DNA of 64,000 nucleotides from the NCBI GenBank assembly GCA_002600635.1, contig CP021372.1:186001-250000 (forward strand). Reading direction: 5' to 3'. The stretch is from Rhizobium sp. ACO-34A. Lineage in GTDB: Bacteria; Pseudomonadota; Alphaproteobacteria; Rhizobiales; Rhizobiaceae. Both the position numbers and the translations under genes were made by a program. The notes beneath the pieces were generated by a model, which was given only the letters and a program-made list of their open reading frames with translations, was not told where the DNA came from and ran no database searches. Below, one piece after another: positions 8,724 to 17,899 of the stretch (positions are counted from its first letter, which is position 1; every line of letters starts with the position of its first letter).

Positions 8724-10847
8724 TTACCAGGTCTGGCGGATCGTCGCGTAGATGGCGCGGCCCGGATTGTAGAAGAGCGCGCCGCCGTCGCTGTGGGCGA
8801 GGTGCTTTTCGTCGAACAGGTTGCTGACGTTCAGCTGGAAGCTGGTGTTTTCCTGGATCGCATAGGTGAAGGCGGCGTCGAAGACGACGGCTCCCTTGGA
8901 CTTCATCGTATTGGCATTGTTGAAGTAGTAGGGGCCGATATAGCGTGCGCCAAGGCCGAAGGTCATGTCACCAAGCGTTCCGTTGCCTTCCAGCGTGTAG
9001 GTGCCCCAGATCGAAGCCATGTGCTCGGGAACCTGGGAGAAACGCTTGCCGTCATAGGTGCCGCCCGGCTCGACGATCTCGGAGTCGATGTAGGAATAGG
9101 CGGCGATGACATTAATGTTGTTGGTGACCTCGGCCTTTGCCTCGAGGTCGATACCGCGGTGACGGATCTTGTCCACGGTCGACGGCAGATATGTCGGCGC
9201 GTCATAGGTCGTGATGTTCTGCATCGTCAGGTCGTAGACGGATGCGGTGAATAGGGCGGGGAAGGCATCCGGCTTGTACTTGATGCCGACTTCATACTGT
9301 TTGCCGGTGGTCGGCTCCGTGCCCGTGCTCGGCGGCGCGACGGATTCGGCGTAGCTCACATAGGTCGCCAGTTCCTCCGTGATCTTGTAGCTCAGGCCGA
9401 TGCGCTTGGAGAATTCGCTGTAATCCTCCTGCTTCGACGTACCCGCGACCGCATTCGTTTCCTTGAGGTCGAGCCAGTCATTGCGCAGGCCGATGGTCGC
9501 CGTCAGCTTGTCGTTGAAGGTCAGGTCCTGCTGCAGGTAAAGCGCCTGGTTGTTCTGCTTGTTGTTCGGGCTGCTATAGGGGCCGGTCGCGTAGGACGGG
9601 CCGCCAGCGCCGACGACATTCGTCCAGTCGACGCTCGGGGCTACTTCCCAGTAGTTGTCCGTCGTGCTGTCGTGCTTGCCGTATTCGACACCGACCAGCG
9701 TCTTGCTGTCCACGAGATCGAAGCTGGTGTCGTATTGCACATGGGCGTCGAGGACCAGATTCTCGTCCTCGCTGTCGCTGCCGAAGTAATAGCGGGAGGC
9801 GAGGTTCGGGCCGCTGGTGTCGATGCCGCTGAGGTAGGCATAACCGAAATCGGCGCTCGATTTGCTGTAGCGCGCGCTTGCGTTGAAGGTGAAGCCGCTG
9901 CCGAAATCATGATCGAACAGGAGGGTATAAGTGTTCCTGTTCGCGTTGTTGTAGTTGTAGTCGGGATCGCCGAAGAAGCTGGACCGGTTGAAATCCGTGC
10001 CCAGCGGGGAACCGCCGTTGGACGGCGTGCCATCCTTGTCGAGGTGATCGAACACGAAGGACAGGCTGGTCACGTCGGTCGGACGCCAGGTGAGGCCGCC
10101 CATGATGAAGTTCTCGTCGTTCTGCGAGTAGTCGTACTCGCCGTCCGAACGCTGGAACTTGCCGGTCAGGCGGTAGGACAGGGTGTCGTCCTCGGTGATG
10201 TTGTCGCCGAAGTCGAAACCCGTTTCCTTGTGATCGAACGACCCGCCGGTGGCATAGACTTCGCCGAAGCGGCCGCTCTTGGGGGTCTTGGTCACATAGT
10301 TTACCGCGCCGCCCGGATCGGAAACGCCGAAACCGGTGGAGCTGGCGCCCTTCAGCACTTCGATGCGATCGAAGGCATAGGGCTCTTCCAGCACGCCGCC
10401 CCAGCTCCGGCCAAGCATGAGGCCGTCACGATAGGTAAAGGGATAGAAGCCGCGGATCTTGAAGTAGTCGTAGCGGTCGTCGGAACCGTAGAAATCCGTC
10501 ACCACGCCAGCCGTATACTGCAGGACCTTCTCGACGCTGTCGGCAGCGCGTTCCTGGACTTCCTTGGAGGTGATGACCGAGACCGAAGCGGGCGTATCAA
10601 GGATCTCCGTGGCCATCTTGCCGGCGCCGGTCGTCGATGTGGCGACGATCGTCTTGGAGCTGTCATTGCTGCCGGTGCCCTGGACCGTAATCGTTTCCAG
10701 AACGGTGGAGTTGTTCGTGCTGTCGGCGTCCTGAGCCAGAAGCGAACCCGGCAGGAAAGCTGCCAGTGCCGTGCACCCCAAAAGAACGGCGCTGCGATAG
10801 CCGATGAGCGTCTGCCTGTCCTGGACGCCTCTTGCCTGCTTACTCAT
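8724..10847 (-). CDS. TonB-dependent siderophore receptor (no STN domain)
   Basis: Second outer-membrane ferric-siderophore receptor, 707 aa. Signal peptide about 1-38 (SAVLLGCTALAAFLPGSLLAQ), TonB-box-like LETITVQG near 50, plug domain (PASVSVITSKEVQERAADSVE; RIEVLKGASSTGFGVSDPGG), then a barrel ending RAIYATIRQTW with the usual terminal Trp. No STN domain precedes the plug, so unlike the receptor at 3328-5772 it should not signal to an anti-sigma factor; the AraC gene next door is the likely regulator. I chose ATG 10847 because a signal peptide follows directly; the frame is open to 10976 but the extra part is arginine-rich and signal-less. Confidence 0.92.
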   Translation of the reverse strand: MSKQARGVQDRQTLIGYRSAVLLGCTALAAFLPGSLLAQDADSTNNSTVLETITVQGTGSNDSSKTIVATSTTGAGKMATEILDTPASVSVITSKEVQERAADSVEKVLQYTAGVVTDFYGSDDRYDYFKIRGFYPFTYRDGLMLGRSWGGVLEEPYAFDRIEVLKGASSTGFGVSDPGGAVNYVTKTPKSGRFGEVYATGGSFDHKETGFDFGDNITEDDTLSYRLTGKFQRSDGEYDYSQNDENFIMGGLTWRPTDVTSLSFVFDHLDKDGTPSNGGSPLGTDFNRSSFFGDPDYNYNNANRNTYTLLFDHDFGSGFTFNASARYSKSSADFGYAYLSGIDTSGPNLASRYYFGSDSEDENLVLDAHVQYDTSFDLVDSKTLVGVEYGKHDSTTDNYWEVAPSVDWTNVVGAGGPSYATGPYSSPNNKQNNQALYLQQDLTFNDKLTATIGLRNDWLDLKETNAVAGTSKQEDYSEFSKRIGLSYKITEELATYVSYAESVAPPSTGTEPTTGKQYEVGIKYKPDAFPALFTASVYDLTMQNITTYDAPTYLPSTVDKIRHRGIDLEAKAEVTNNINVIAAYSYIDSEIVEPGGTYDGKRFSQVPEHMASIWGTYTLEGNGTLGDMTFGLGARYIGPYYFNNANTMKSKGAVVFDAAFTYAIQENTSFQLNVSNLFDEKHLAHSDGGALFYNPGRAIYATIRQTW

Positions 10848-11186
10848 AGTCAAAGATCCAAACCTTGATGTTGTGACAACCCACGCCCGACGGGAGGTGC
10901 CGGCGCGGACGTTAAGACGTGAGCGAAGATGATCGTGCACAGTCAGCCCGCGGCCCTCGTGGTCCGAAATCCCCAACGGAAACCATCTGGTGAGCGGGAT
11001 TGTCTGATGTCCCCTTCATGGGTGTTTTAACTTGAGCATTTTTATCTGGTATTGTAACTTTCAGCAGTTTTGTACAAACCGCCGGAAAGTTCGCTCCTGT
11101 TGTCAGCCCGTTCGTGGTAGCAGCCTTGACGCTGTTGCAGAAACCTGAGACGGACGGTCAACTTCAATGCAAAACGAGAATTTGCG
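10848..11186. other. Divergent promoter region between receptor and siderophore ABC operon
   Basis: 339 bases without a gene. It contains the start signals of both divergent units. An AT-rich stretch at about 11027-11075 (ttttaacttgagcattttta) is the best promoter candidate. I see no unambiguous iron-responsive operator. Confidence 0.45.
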
Positions 11187-12197
11187 ATGCTGCGCTTCCT
11201 CCGCTCATTCGCCCCGGTGACCATCCTCTTCCTGTCTCTTATTGCCTCTGGCACTGCGCAGGCAGACGATGACACCGTGTATCCGATCACCATCGAACAT
11301 GCCTTCGGCACGACGAAAATCCCGAAAAAGCCCGAGCGCGTGGCGACCATCGCCTGGGCCAATCACGAGGTGCCGTTGGCGCTTGGCGTCGCGCCCGTCG
11401 GCATGGCGCGCGCCAATTTCGGCGATGATGATGGCGACGGTATCCTGCCGTGGAACCAGGAGAAGCTGGACGAACTGCATGCCGAGACGCCGGTTCTCTT
11501 CGACGAAGGCGACGGCATCGATTTCGAGGCGGTGGCGGCGACAAGACCGGACGTCATCCTTGCTGCCTATTCGGGTCTCAGCCAGTCCGACTATGAGACG
11601 CTGAGCCAGATCGCCCCGGTTGTCGCCTATCCCAAGGCGCCGTGGTCCACGGACTGGCGCACCACGATCCGCATGGATAGCGTGGGCATGGGCATGGCGG
11701 CCGAAGGCGAAAAGCTGATCGTCAAGATCGAGAAGGAAATCGCCGACGAGGTTGGGAAATATCCCGAACTCAAGGGCAAGACGGCAATGTTCGTCACCCA
11801 TCTCGACGCGACCGATCTCAGCGTCGTCAATTTCTACACGACGCAGGATACCCGGGTGCAATACTTCGCGGATCTCGGGCTCGATACGCCGAAAAGCGTT
11901 GCCGAAGCTTCAACCAACGGGACCTTCGCGGGCTCCGTCAGCGTCGAACGGATCGATGCCTTCGACGATGTCGACATTCTCGTCACCTATGGCGGCAAGA
12001 CGCTGAAGGACGCAATGACGTCCAATCCGCTGTTCGCCGATATGCCGGCAGTCGCCCACGATTCGATGGTCTTGCTCGGCAATAACTCGGTCGGCAACGC
12101 GGCCAATCCGACACCGCTCTCTATCTCATGGGTGCTGAAGGATTATGTGGCCGTGCTCGCCGAAGCCGCCAGAAAATCGGCCAAAAAACCGGAATGA
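11187..12197 (+). CDS. Iron-siderophore ABC transporter substrate-binding protein
   Basis: Periplasmic FecB/FepB-type binding protein, 336 aa. It has a signal peptide (about 1-27, ending GTAQA), then the binding fold with characteristic text: TIEHAFGTTKIPKKPERVATI, DFEAVAATRPDVILAAYSGLS and YETLSQIAPVVAYP (each within family positions 35-160). The gene starts an operon whose four following genes each overlap or nearly touch the next; its TGA overlaps the first permease ATG (ATGA at 12194). It lies divergently from the TonB receptor at 8724-10847 and is its likely partner. Confidence 0.92.
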   Translation: MLRFLRSFAPVTILFLSLIASGTAQADDDTVYPITIEHAFGTTKIPKKPERVATIAWANHEVPLALGVAPVGMARANFGDDDGDGILPWNQEKLDELHAETPVLFDEGDGIDFEAVAATRPDVILAAYSGLSQSDYETLSQIAPVVAYPKAPWSTDWRTTIRMDSVGMGMAAEGEKLIVKIEKEIADEVGKYPELKGKTAMFVTHLDATDLSVVNFYTTQDTRVQYFADLGLDTPKSVAEASTNGTFAGSVSVERIDAFDDVDILVTYGGKTLKDAMTSNPLFADMPAVAHDSMVLLGNNSVGNAANPTPLSISWVLKDYVAVLAEAARKSAKKPE

Positions 12198-13237
12198 ACG
12201 TGAACAGCTATCCAGCCTCCATCGGCACGCGGTTTTCAGTCCATAGCGATCGTGGCCGCAGCCTTTGGTTTGCCGTGATGGTCGCGGTCGTGAGTTTGCT
12301 CTGCCTGTCGTCGCTTGCAATTGGCACTCGCGACGTTGGCCTCGATGAAATTTTCGCTGCTCTCGGCGGCAAGGCCGATACCATCGGTGAAGCGGCGGTC
12401 GCCATGCGCATACCGCGCACGGTGCTTGCCGCGCTTGCCGGGGCAGCACTTGGCCTCGCCGGTGCCATCATGCAGGGCGTGACCCGCAATCCGCTGGCGG
12501 ACCCCGGCATTCTGGGCGTCAACATGGGTGCGTCGCTTGCCGTGGTCGTCGGTGTCGCATGGTTCAACATGTCGTCGGCCTATAGCTATATCTGGACCGC
12601 CATTGCCGGGGCGGGGAGTGCGGCACTCTTCGTTTACACCATCGGCTCGCTCGGTCGCGGCAAGGCCACGCCGCTGAAGCTTGCGCTCTCCGGGGCCGCC
12701 ACCTCGGTCGCATTCTCCTCGCTTGTCATCGCAATTGTTCTGCCGCGAAACGATATCGCCGGAGGCATCCGGGCATGGCAGGTTGGCGGCGTCGGCGGCG
12801 CGACCTTCGATCGTATCTCCCATATCGTGCCTTTTCTGCTCGTGGGCTTCGCCATCAGCCTCCTGTCGGCGCGGAAGCTGAATTCGCTGGCGCTGGGCGA
12901 TGAACTTGCCGCCGGTCTCGGCGAAAGCGTGGCCTTTGCTCGCGGCATGGCGGCGCTGGGTGCGATCCTGCTTTGCGGCGCGACGACGGCCGTCTGCGGC
13001 CCGATCGGTTTTGTAGGGCTGGTCGTACCGCATGTCTGCCGCCTGCTGGCTGGTGTCGACCATCGCTGGCTTCTGCCGTTTTCAGCCCTTGGCGGTGCCG
13101 CTCTTCTGCTCGCAAGCGACGTGCTCGGGCGCATCGCCGCTCGTCCTTCGGAGGTGGATGTCGGTGTGGTCACTGCGCTGGTCGGCGCACCCTTCTTCAT
13201 CTGGATCGTCAGGCGGCAGCGGGTGAAGGAACTCTGA
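12194..13237 (+). CDS. Iron-siderophore ABC transporter permease, first subunit
   Basis: FecCD-family inner-membrane permease, 347 aa with about ten hydrophobic segments. Family landmarks are RIPRTVLAALAGAALGLAGA, then RNPLADPGILGVNMGAS, and the C-terminal GPIGFVGLVVPHVCR. It forms a heterodimer with the next gene product. Start ATG 12194 overlaps the binding-protein stop by four bases; a longer frame to 12128 would overlap that gene by 70 bp and lacks family similarity. Confidence 0.93.
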   Translation: MNVNSYPASIGTRFSVHSDRGRSLWFAVMVAVVSLLCLSSLAIGTRDVGLDEIFAALGGKADTIGEAAVAMRIPRTVLAALAGAALGLAGAIMQGVTRNPLADPGILGVNMGASLAVVVGVAWFNMSSAYSYIWTAIAGAGSAALFVYTIGSLGRGKATPLKLALSGAATSVAFSSLVIAIVLPRNDIAGGIRAWQVGGVGGATFDRISHIVPFLLVGFAISLLSARKLNSLALGDELAAGLGESVAFARGMAALGAILLCGATTAVCGPIGFVGLVVPHVCRLLAGVDHRWLLPFSALGGAALLLASDVLGRIAARPSEVDVGVVTALVGAPFFIWIVRRQRVKEL

Positions 13238-14274
13238 TGACCCTTTCCGCAACAACGGTGGCCATCGCAGCGGGCCGCCACAGCCGTTCGCAAAGACGTC
13301 TCGCCGTCATCGCGGTTCTGATCGCGGCACTCTTCGGAATGTTCGCCCTGACCCTGACGAGCGGTCAGTCATACACGTCGCCTTCGGACGTCATTCGTGT
13401 GCTGCTTGGTGAAAATGTGCCGGGCGCGAGCTTTACGGTCGGGCAACTCCGTCTGCCGCGCGCCGTCCTCTCTATTCTGGCGGGATTAAGCTTCGGGCTT
13501 GCCGGCGTCACTTTCCAGATCATGCTGCGCAATCCACTGGCAAGCCCCGATATCATCGGCATCAGCGCCGGCGCGAGTGCGGCTGCCGTCTTCGCCATCG
13601 TCGTGCTGTCGCTCAAGGGACCCATCGTCTCGATTTTCGGCGTTGCCTCCGGTCTGGGCGTTGCGCTCCTCGTCTACGGTCTTTCATTCCGTAACGGCGT
13701 CGCCGGAACACGGCTCATTCTCGTCGGCATTGGCGTTTCATCCATGCTGGACAGCGTGACCGCCTACATCCTTGCCCGCGCGCCGGCATGGAACCTGCAG
13801 GAGGCGATGCGCTGGCTGACTGGCAGCGTCAACGGCGCGCAACTCGATCAGTCCTTGCTGATCTTCGTCAGCCTGGTCTTGTTCGGTGGTCTGCTGCTGT
13901 CCCGTGCTCGCGATCTTGAAGTCCTGCGGCTCGGCGACGATACTGCGGCGGCGCTGGGGGTTGGCGTCTCCGTTACGCGCGTTCTGATTATTATCGCAGC
14001 CGTCGGCCTGATTGCGGTCGCTACCGCGATCTCCGGCCCGATCGCCTTCGTTGCCTTCCTGTCCGGCCCGATCGCGGCACGAGTGATCGGCAACAATGGT
14101 TCGTTGCTCGTTCCGGCGGCGCTGATCGGGGCTCTGCTCGTGCTGGTCAGCGATTACTGCGGCCAGTTCCTGCTGCCGGCGCGCTATCCCGTTGGTGTCG
14201 TCACCGGCGCGCTCGGAGCCCCTTATCTCATCTACCTCATCATCCGCATTCATCGCAGCGGGGGCTCGCTATGA
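13237..14274 (+). CDS. Iron-siderophore ABC transporter permease, second subunit
   Basis: FecCD-family permease, 345 aa, partner of the preceding subunit. Landmarks: RLPRAVLSILAGLSFGLAG, RNPLASPDIIGISAGAS, and ISGPIAFVAFLSGPIA near the C-terminus. The ATG at 13237 shares its first base with the preceding TGA (TGATG), and its own TGA overlaps the ATPase ATG (ATGA at 14271), so translation of the three genes is coupled. A long frame extending upstream to 12973 is an out-of-frame overlap of the first permease. Confidence 0.93.
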   Translation: MTLSATTVAIAAGRHSRSQRRLAVIAVLIAALFGMFALTLTSGQSYTSPSDVIRVLLGENVPGASFTVGQLRLPRAVLSILAGLSFGLAGVTFQIMLRNPLASPDIIGISAGASAAAVFAIVVLSLKGPIVSIFGVASGLGVALLVYGLSFRNGVAGTRLILVGIGVSSMLDSVTAYILARAPAWNLQEAMRWLTGSVNGAQLDQSLLIFVSLVLFGGLLLSRARDLEVLRLGDDTAAALGVGVSVTRVLIIIAAVGLIAVATAISGPIAFVAFLSGPIAARVIGNNGSLLVPAALIGALLVLVSDYCGQFLLPARYPVGVVTGALGAPYLIYLIIRIHRSGGSL

Positions 14275-15128
14275 CCTTCAATCACACGCTGACCGCGACC
14301 ACGCTTTCGACCGGATATGGCGAAACCATCATCCTTCGGGATCTCGATCTCGCCATAACTCCCGGCAGAATCACTGCAATCGTCGGCGCCAATGCCTGCG
14401 GCAAGTCCACCCTGCTGCGGACCCTGTCGCGGCTGCTTGCGCCGAAGGAGGGACAGGTTCTTCTCGACGGCAAGTCGATCCACCGCATGCCTTCGCGGGA
14501 GCTTGCGCGAACGCTCGGGCTCCTGCCGCAGTCGCCTATTGCGCCCGAGGGCATCACCGTGGCCGATCTCGTCAGTCGCGGCCGCCATCCGCATCAGGGG
14601 CTCTTTTCCCGCTGGACACGCAAGGACGACGAAGCCGTGGCGCGAGCGCTGGAGGCGACCCGCACCGCAGAACTGGCGGAACGCCCCGTGGACGAGCTTT
14701 CGGGCGGGCAGCGCCAGCGCGTCTGGATTGCGATGGCGCTTGCGCAGGAAACCAAGATCCTGCTGCTCGACGAACCCACCACCTTCCTCGACATCGCCCA
14801 TCAGGTCGAAGTGCTGGACCTGCTGACGGATCTCAACCGTGCCCAGCAGACGACAATCGTCATGGTGCTGCACGATCTCAATCTGGCTGCCCGCTATGCC
14901 GATTGCCTGGTTGCCATGGCCTCAGGGCATCTGCACGCCCTGGGCTCCCCGGAAGACGTGCTGACGGAGGAGAACGTCCGGCAGGTTTTCGGGCTTGAAA
15001 GTCGTATCATCATCGACCCGACGTCCGGCCGACCGATGATGCTGCCGATCAGCCGGCACCACATGATGACAGCGGTGCAGGGCGAACCAGAAAACCATCT
15101 GGCCGAACCGGCCTTCCATCGCGGGTAA
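14271..15128 (+). CDS. Iron-siderophore ABC transporter ATP-binding protein
   Basis: Cytoplasmic ATPase that powers the two permeases, 285 aa. Walker A is GANACGKST (about residue 40), the signature is LSGGQRQR (about 140), Walker B is ILLLDEPTTFLD (about 160), and the switch His is in MVLHDLN (about 195). It resembles FepC/FecE/FhuC ATPases. Since the fhuDB operon at 442-3328 has no ATPase of its own within the window, this protein might also serve it, which is inference. Confidence 0.93.
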   Translation: MTFNHTLTATTLSTGYGETIILRDLDLAITPGRITAIVGANACGKSTLLRTLSRLLAPKEGQVLLDGKSIHRMPSRELARTLGLLPQSPIAPEGITVADLVSRGRHPHQGLFSRWTRKDDEAVARALEATRTAELAERPVDELSGGQRQRVWIAMALAQETKILLLDEPTTFLDIAHQVEVLDLLTDLNRAQQTTIVMVLHDLNLAARYADCLVAMASGHLHALGSPEDVLTEENVRQVFGLESRIIIDPTSGRPMMLPISRHHMMTAVQGEPENHLAEPAFHRG

Positions 15129-15144
15129 ACACAGAGGAGCAGCC

Positions 15145-16206
15145 ATGACCGACGTTCAGGAGTTCACGCTTTCCGGAACCGCCGTGCCGACCAATGCCAT
15201 CGCGATGCTGGATGAAATCTGCGAGCACTTCGTCGAGCATGCCGACGTGCAGCGATCCGGCAATCGCGTGGCGATGAAAAGCGAAGTGGGCGATGCCGAT
15301 ATCCGGGCGGAGGACGGCAAGCTGCTGATCGAGCTTAGTTGCCCGTCGCAGGAAATTTTGCAGATGGCCCGCATCATGCTTGCCGAGCACCTCTTCTATT
15401 TCGCCGGCGAGGATCCCTTTGAGCTTGAGTGGTCGGAACCCGCACCGCGCGGGAAGCTGGCCAATCTGCGCGAGGCCGTTGTTGTCGGCACGGAACAGGT
15501 GACGCCGCGCATGCTTCGGGTGAAGTTTGCCTGCGCCGATGTCAGCCCCTTCCTCGGCGGGGATATCCATGTGCGGATTCTCGTGCCGCCGAAAGGTCGC
15601 GAGCCGGTATGGCCCGGTATTCGCGAAGACGGGCGCGTTGCATGGCCGGAGGGCGAGGACGAACTGCTCGTGCGCGTCTATACGATCAGGGCAGTCGATG
15701 CGGAACGGGGCGAGTTGTGGATCGATTTCTTCCAGCATCCTGAACATGACATCCCGACGCCCGGCGCGGACTTTGCGCGGGATGCAAGGGCTGGCGATCT
15801 CGTCGGGATCATGGGGCCGGGCGGTGGAGATGTCCCGCAGGCAACGTCGATGCTGATCGCCGGCGACGAGACGGCGCTTCCGGCCATCGCCCGCATCGCC
15901 GCCGAGGCGCAACCGGGAACCAGCATCAGGGCCATCATCGAGGTGGAAGACGCCGCCGAGGAGCAACCCTTGCTCTCCGCAGCCACGCTCGATGTGCGCT
16001 GGCTGCACCGGGCAAGCTATGGCGGCGATGAAAAGGATGCGTTTGCCAGCGAAACCATGGAAGCAATCGGCACCATGGCGGCCGACACGTTCATCTGGGT
16101 TGCATGCGAAAAGGAAGGCGCCCGCAAGGTTCGCAAGCTCCTGAAGAGCCGTGACCATGACAGGAAGCGGATGTATGTGGCCCATTACTGGGAACGGAAC
16201 GGCTAG
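15145..16206 (+). CDS. Siderophore-interacting protein with N-terminal DUF2218 domain
   Basis: Cytoplasmic flavin reductase expected to release iron from the imported siderophore, 353 aa. Residues about 10-90 form a DUF2218 domain (EHADVQRSGNRVAMKSEVGDA with LAEHLFYFAGEDPFELEW, split), and about 105-350 form the FAD/NAD(P)H reductase (LRVKFACADVSPFLGGDIHV, LLVRVYTIRAVDAERGELWI, MLIAGDETALPAIARI, and the terminal YVAHYWERNG). The start ATG 15145 has a strong AGAGGAG 8 nt upstream. It ends the operon that begins at 11187. It is longer than the frameshifted relative at 1-408, which starts directly with the reductase domain. Confidence 0.93.
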   Translation: MTDVQEFTLSGTAVPTNAIAMLDEICEHFVEHADVQRSGNRVAMKSEVGDADIRAEDGKLLIELSCPSQEILQMARIMLAEHLFYFAGEDPFELEWSEPAPRGKLANLREAVVVGTEQVTPRMLRVKFACADVSPFLGGDIHVRILVPPKGREPVWPGIREDGRVAWPEGEDELLVRVYTIRAVDAERGELWIDFFQHPEHDIPTPGADFARDARAGDLVGIMGPGGGDVPQATSMLIAGDETALPAIARIAAEAQPGTSIRAIIEVEDAAEEQPLLSAATLDVRWLHRASYGGDEKDAFASETMEAIGTMAADTFIWVACEKEGARKVRKLLKSRDHDRKRMYVAHYWERNG

Positions 16207-16245
16207 AGTTCTGCCTACTGCCGTGCCCGTTTAGCTGCAGGCAAA

Positions 16246-16268
16246 TTCGCCAAGTTGCGGGTGGCGAA
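16246..16268 (+). terminator. Possible weak terminator
   Basis: Inverted repeat ttcgcca / tggcgaa (7 bp, 9-nt loop) 40 bp after the siderophore operon. There is no U-run after it, so it may not act alone. Confidence 0.3.
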
Positions 16269-16371
16269 GTCCTGTCCCTAGCAGCGCAAAAGCCGTATGC
16301 GACAAAAGATGACTTGAAAAGTGAAGTTTATGATTTAGACGAGTGGGCGTCGCTTACGAACCATTTGTCCC

Positions 16372-17148
16372 ATGTCCGTTTTTCATCGCTTTTCCATAAC
16401 GCTTTTTGCCTTTGGCTGCTGCATTGCGGTCTGGTGGATCGTGACGTCTGTCGGGCTGGTCAACGCCTTTCTGCTGCCGTCGCCACTGACAGTCTGGCGG
16501 GCGCTCGCGGAATTATGGTCGTCGGGAGAGCTTTTACGGCACACGCTCGCCAGCGCCGGTCGCGTTGGTATCGGCTATGCGCTCGCCGTTTCCATCGCCA
16601 TTCCGCTTGCGATCCTGTTTTCAATCAGCGGTCCATTCCGGACATTCGTCGAACCTCTTCTCGAGTTCCTGCGGCAGATTCCGCCGCTGGCCCTGATGCC
16701 GCTCCTGATGCTCTGGCTCGGTATCGGCGAGGCACAGAAGATCGGGATCATCATACTCGCCTGCTTTTTTCCGGTGTTTCTCGGCATGCGCGGCGGGATC
16801 GCGCAGGTCGACCGCAAGCTCATGGAAGTGGGTAAGGTCTGCGGCCTTGGACAATGGGAGATCGTCTATCGCATCGTCATGCCGTCCGCCCTGCCGGCGC
16901 TGGTGATCGGCTTGAGGATCAGCCTCGGCTATAGCTGGCGGGCACTGGTCGGGGCTGAACTCATCGCCTCGTCGGCCGGTCTTGGGTACCTGATCACCGA
17001 CGCGCAGGATCTTGCGCGCACCGATATCGTGCTTGCCGGCATCCTCGTCATCGGCGTTATCGGTCTTGCTACGGACTTCGTGCTGAAGCGCGTCTGCTCG
17101 CGCCTTGCGCCGTGGCTCGCATCCGATCTGGAGATGGCCCGTGCTTGA
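16372..17148 (+). CDS. ABC transporter permease (sulfonate/nitrate/taurine type)
   Basis: Inner-membrane permease, 258 aa with six hydrophobic segments. It belongs to the BPD-type family that includes SsuC and TauC: FLLPSPLTVWRAL near 33, and the EAA-type loop with KLMEVGKVCGLGQWEIVYRIVMPSALP (about 143-170). Together with the ATPase and binding protein that follow it forms one importer. Start ATG 16372 follows 165 bp of intergenic DNA. The exact substrate (alkanesulfonate, taurine, nitrate, pyrimidine precursor) cannot be told from the permease. Confidence 0.9.
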   Translation: MSVFHRFSITLFAFGCCIAVWWIVTSVGLVNAFLLPSPLTVWRALAELWSSGELLRHTLASAGRVGIGYALAVSIAIPLAILFSISGPFRTFVEPLLEFLRQIPPLALMPLLMLWLGIGEAQKIGIIILACFFPVFLGMRGGIAQVDRKLMEVGKVCGLGQWEIVYRIVMPSALPALVIGLRISLGYSWRALVGAELIASSAGLGYLITDAQDLARTDIVLAGILVIGVIGLATDFVLKRVCSRLAPWLASDLEMARA

Positions 17149-17869
17149 GCTTTCCAACATCGGCAAACACTACGATGTCGCGGGACGCAGGGTCGCGGCC
17201 CTTTCCGGTATCGACCTGACACTCGCACCGGGCAGCTTCACCGCCATCGTTGGCCGCAGCGGTTGCGGAAAGACGACGCTGCTTCGCATCATGGCTGGTC
17301 TCGGTTCCCCGGATACAGGTGAAATCCGGCATGATGGCCAAGCTCCCCGGATCGGTGTCGTCTTTCAGGAGGCACGCCTTATGCCATGGCTCGATGTTTC
17401 CGCAAACATCGCCTTCGGCCTCAGAAACCGCCTCGACCGCAGCTCGATCGAGGCAAGGGTCTCGGCCATTCTGGAGGTGACGGGGCTTGCCGGTTTTCGC
17501 AACGCCATGCCTTCGCAGCTTTCCGGCGGCATGGCGCAGCGCGTGGCGCTCGCCCGTGCGCTGGTCATGGAGCCGGATCTTCTTCTGATGGACGAACCCT
17601 TTGCGGCGCTCGACGCCTTCACCCGTCGCAGCATGCAGAACGAGCTGGTTTCCCTGTGGCAGGCGAGAAAACCGACGATCGTCTTCGTGACTCATGATGT
17701 CGAGGAGGCGGTCATGCTCGGTGAAACGGTCATCGAGCTTTCCGGGGGCCGCATCGTAGGCCGCCAGGCCATCGACATCCCCTATCCCCGCGATCCCACG
17801 GGATCGGATGAGGCCCTCTGTCGCCGGGCGATCCTCGCCCGCCTTCTTTCCCCGGCCCAGCCGGGCTGA
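17141..17869 (+). CDS. ABC transporter ATP-binding protein (SsuB/TauB type)
   Basis: ATPase of the sulfonate/nitrate-type importer, 242 aa. Walker A GRSGCGKTT (about 43), Q-loop VVFQEARLMPWLDV (about 82), signature LSGGMAQR (about 130), Walker B LLLMDEPFAALD (about 150), switch His FVTHDVEEA (about 187). Start chosen as GTG 17141, which overlaps the permease stop by eight bases and gives the family-like beginning VLELSNIGKHY; an upstream ATG at 17105 would add 12 residues inside the permease gene. Confidence 0.9.
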   Translation: MLELSNIGKHYDVAGRRVAALSGIDLTLAPGSFTAIVGRSGCGKTTLLRIMAGLGSPDTGEIRHDGQAPRIGVVFQEARLMPWLDVSANIAFGLRNRLDRSSIEARVSAILEVTGLAGFRNAMPSQLSGGMAQRVALARALVMEPDLLLMDEPFAALDAFTRRSMQNELVSLWQARKPTIVFVTHDVEEAVMLGETVIELSGGRIVGRQAIDIPYPRDPTGSDEALCRRAILARLLSPAQPG

Positions 17870-17899
17870 ATTTCAGCCAACCCTATTGAGGAGAAAACC

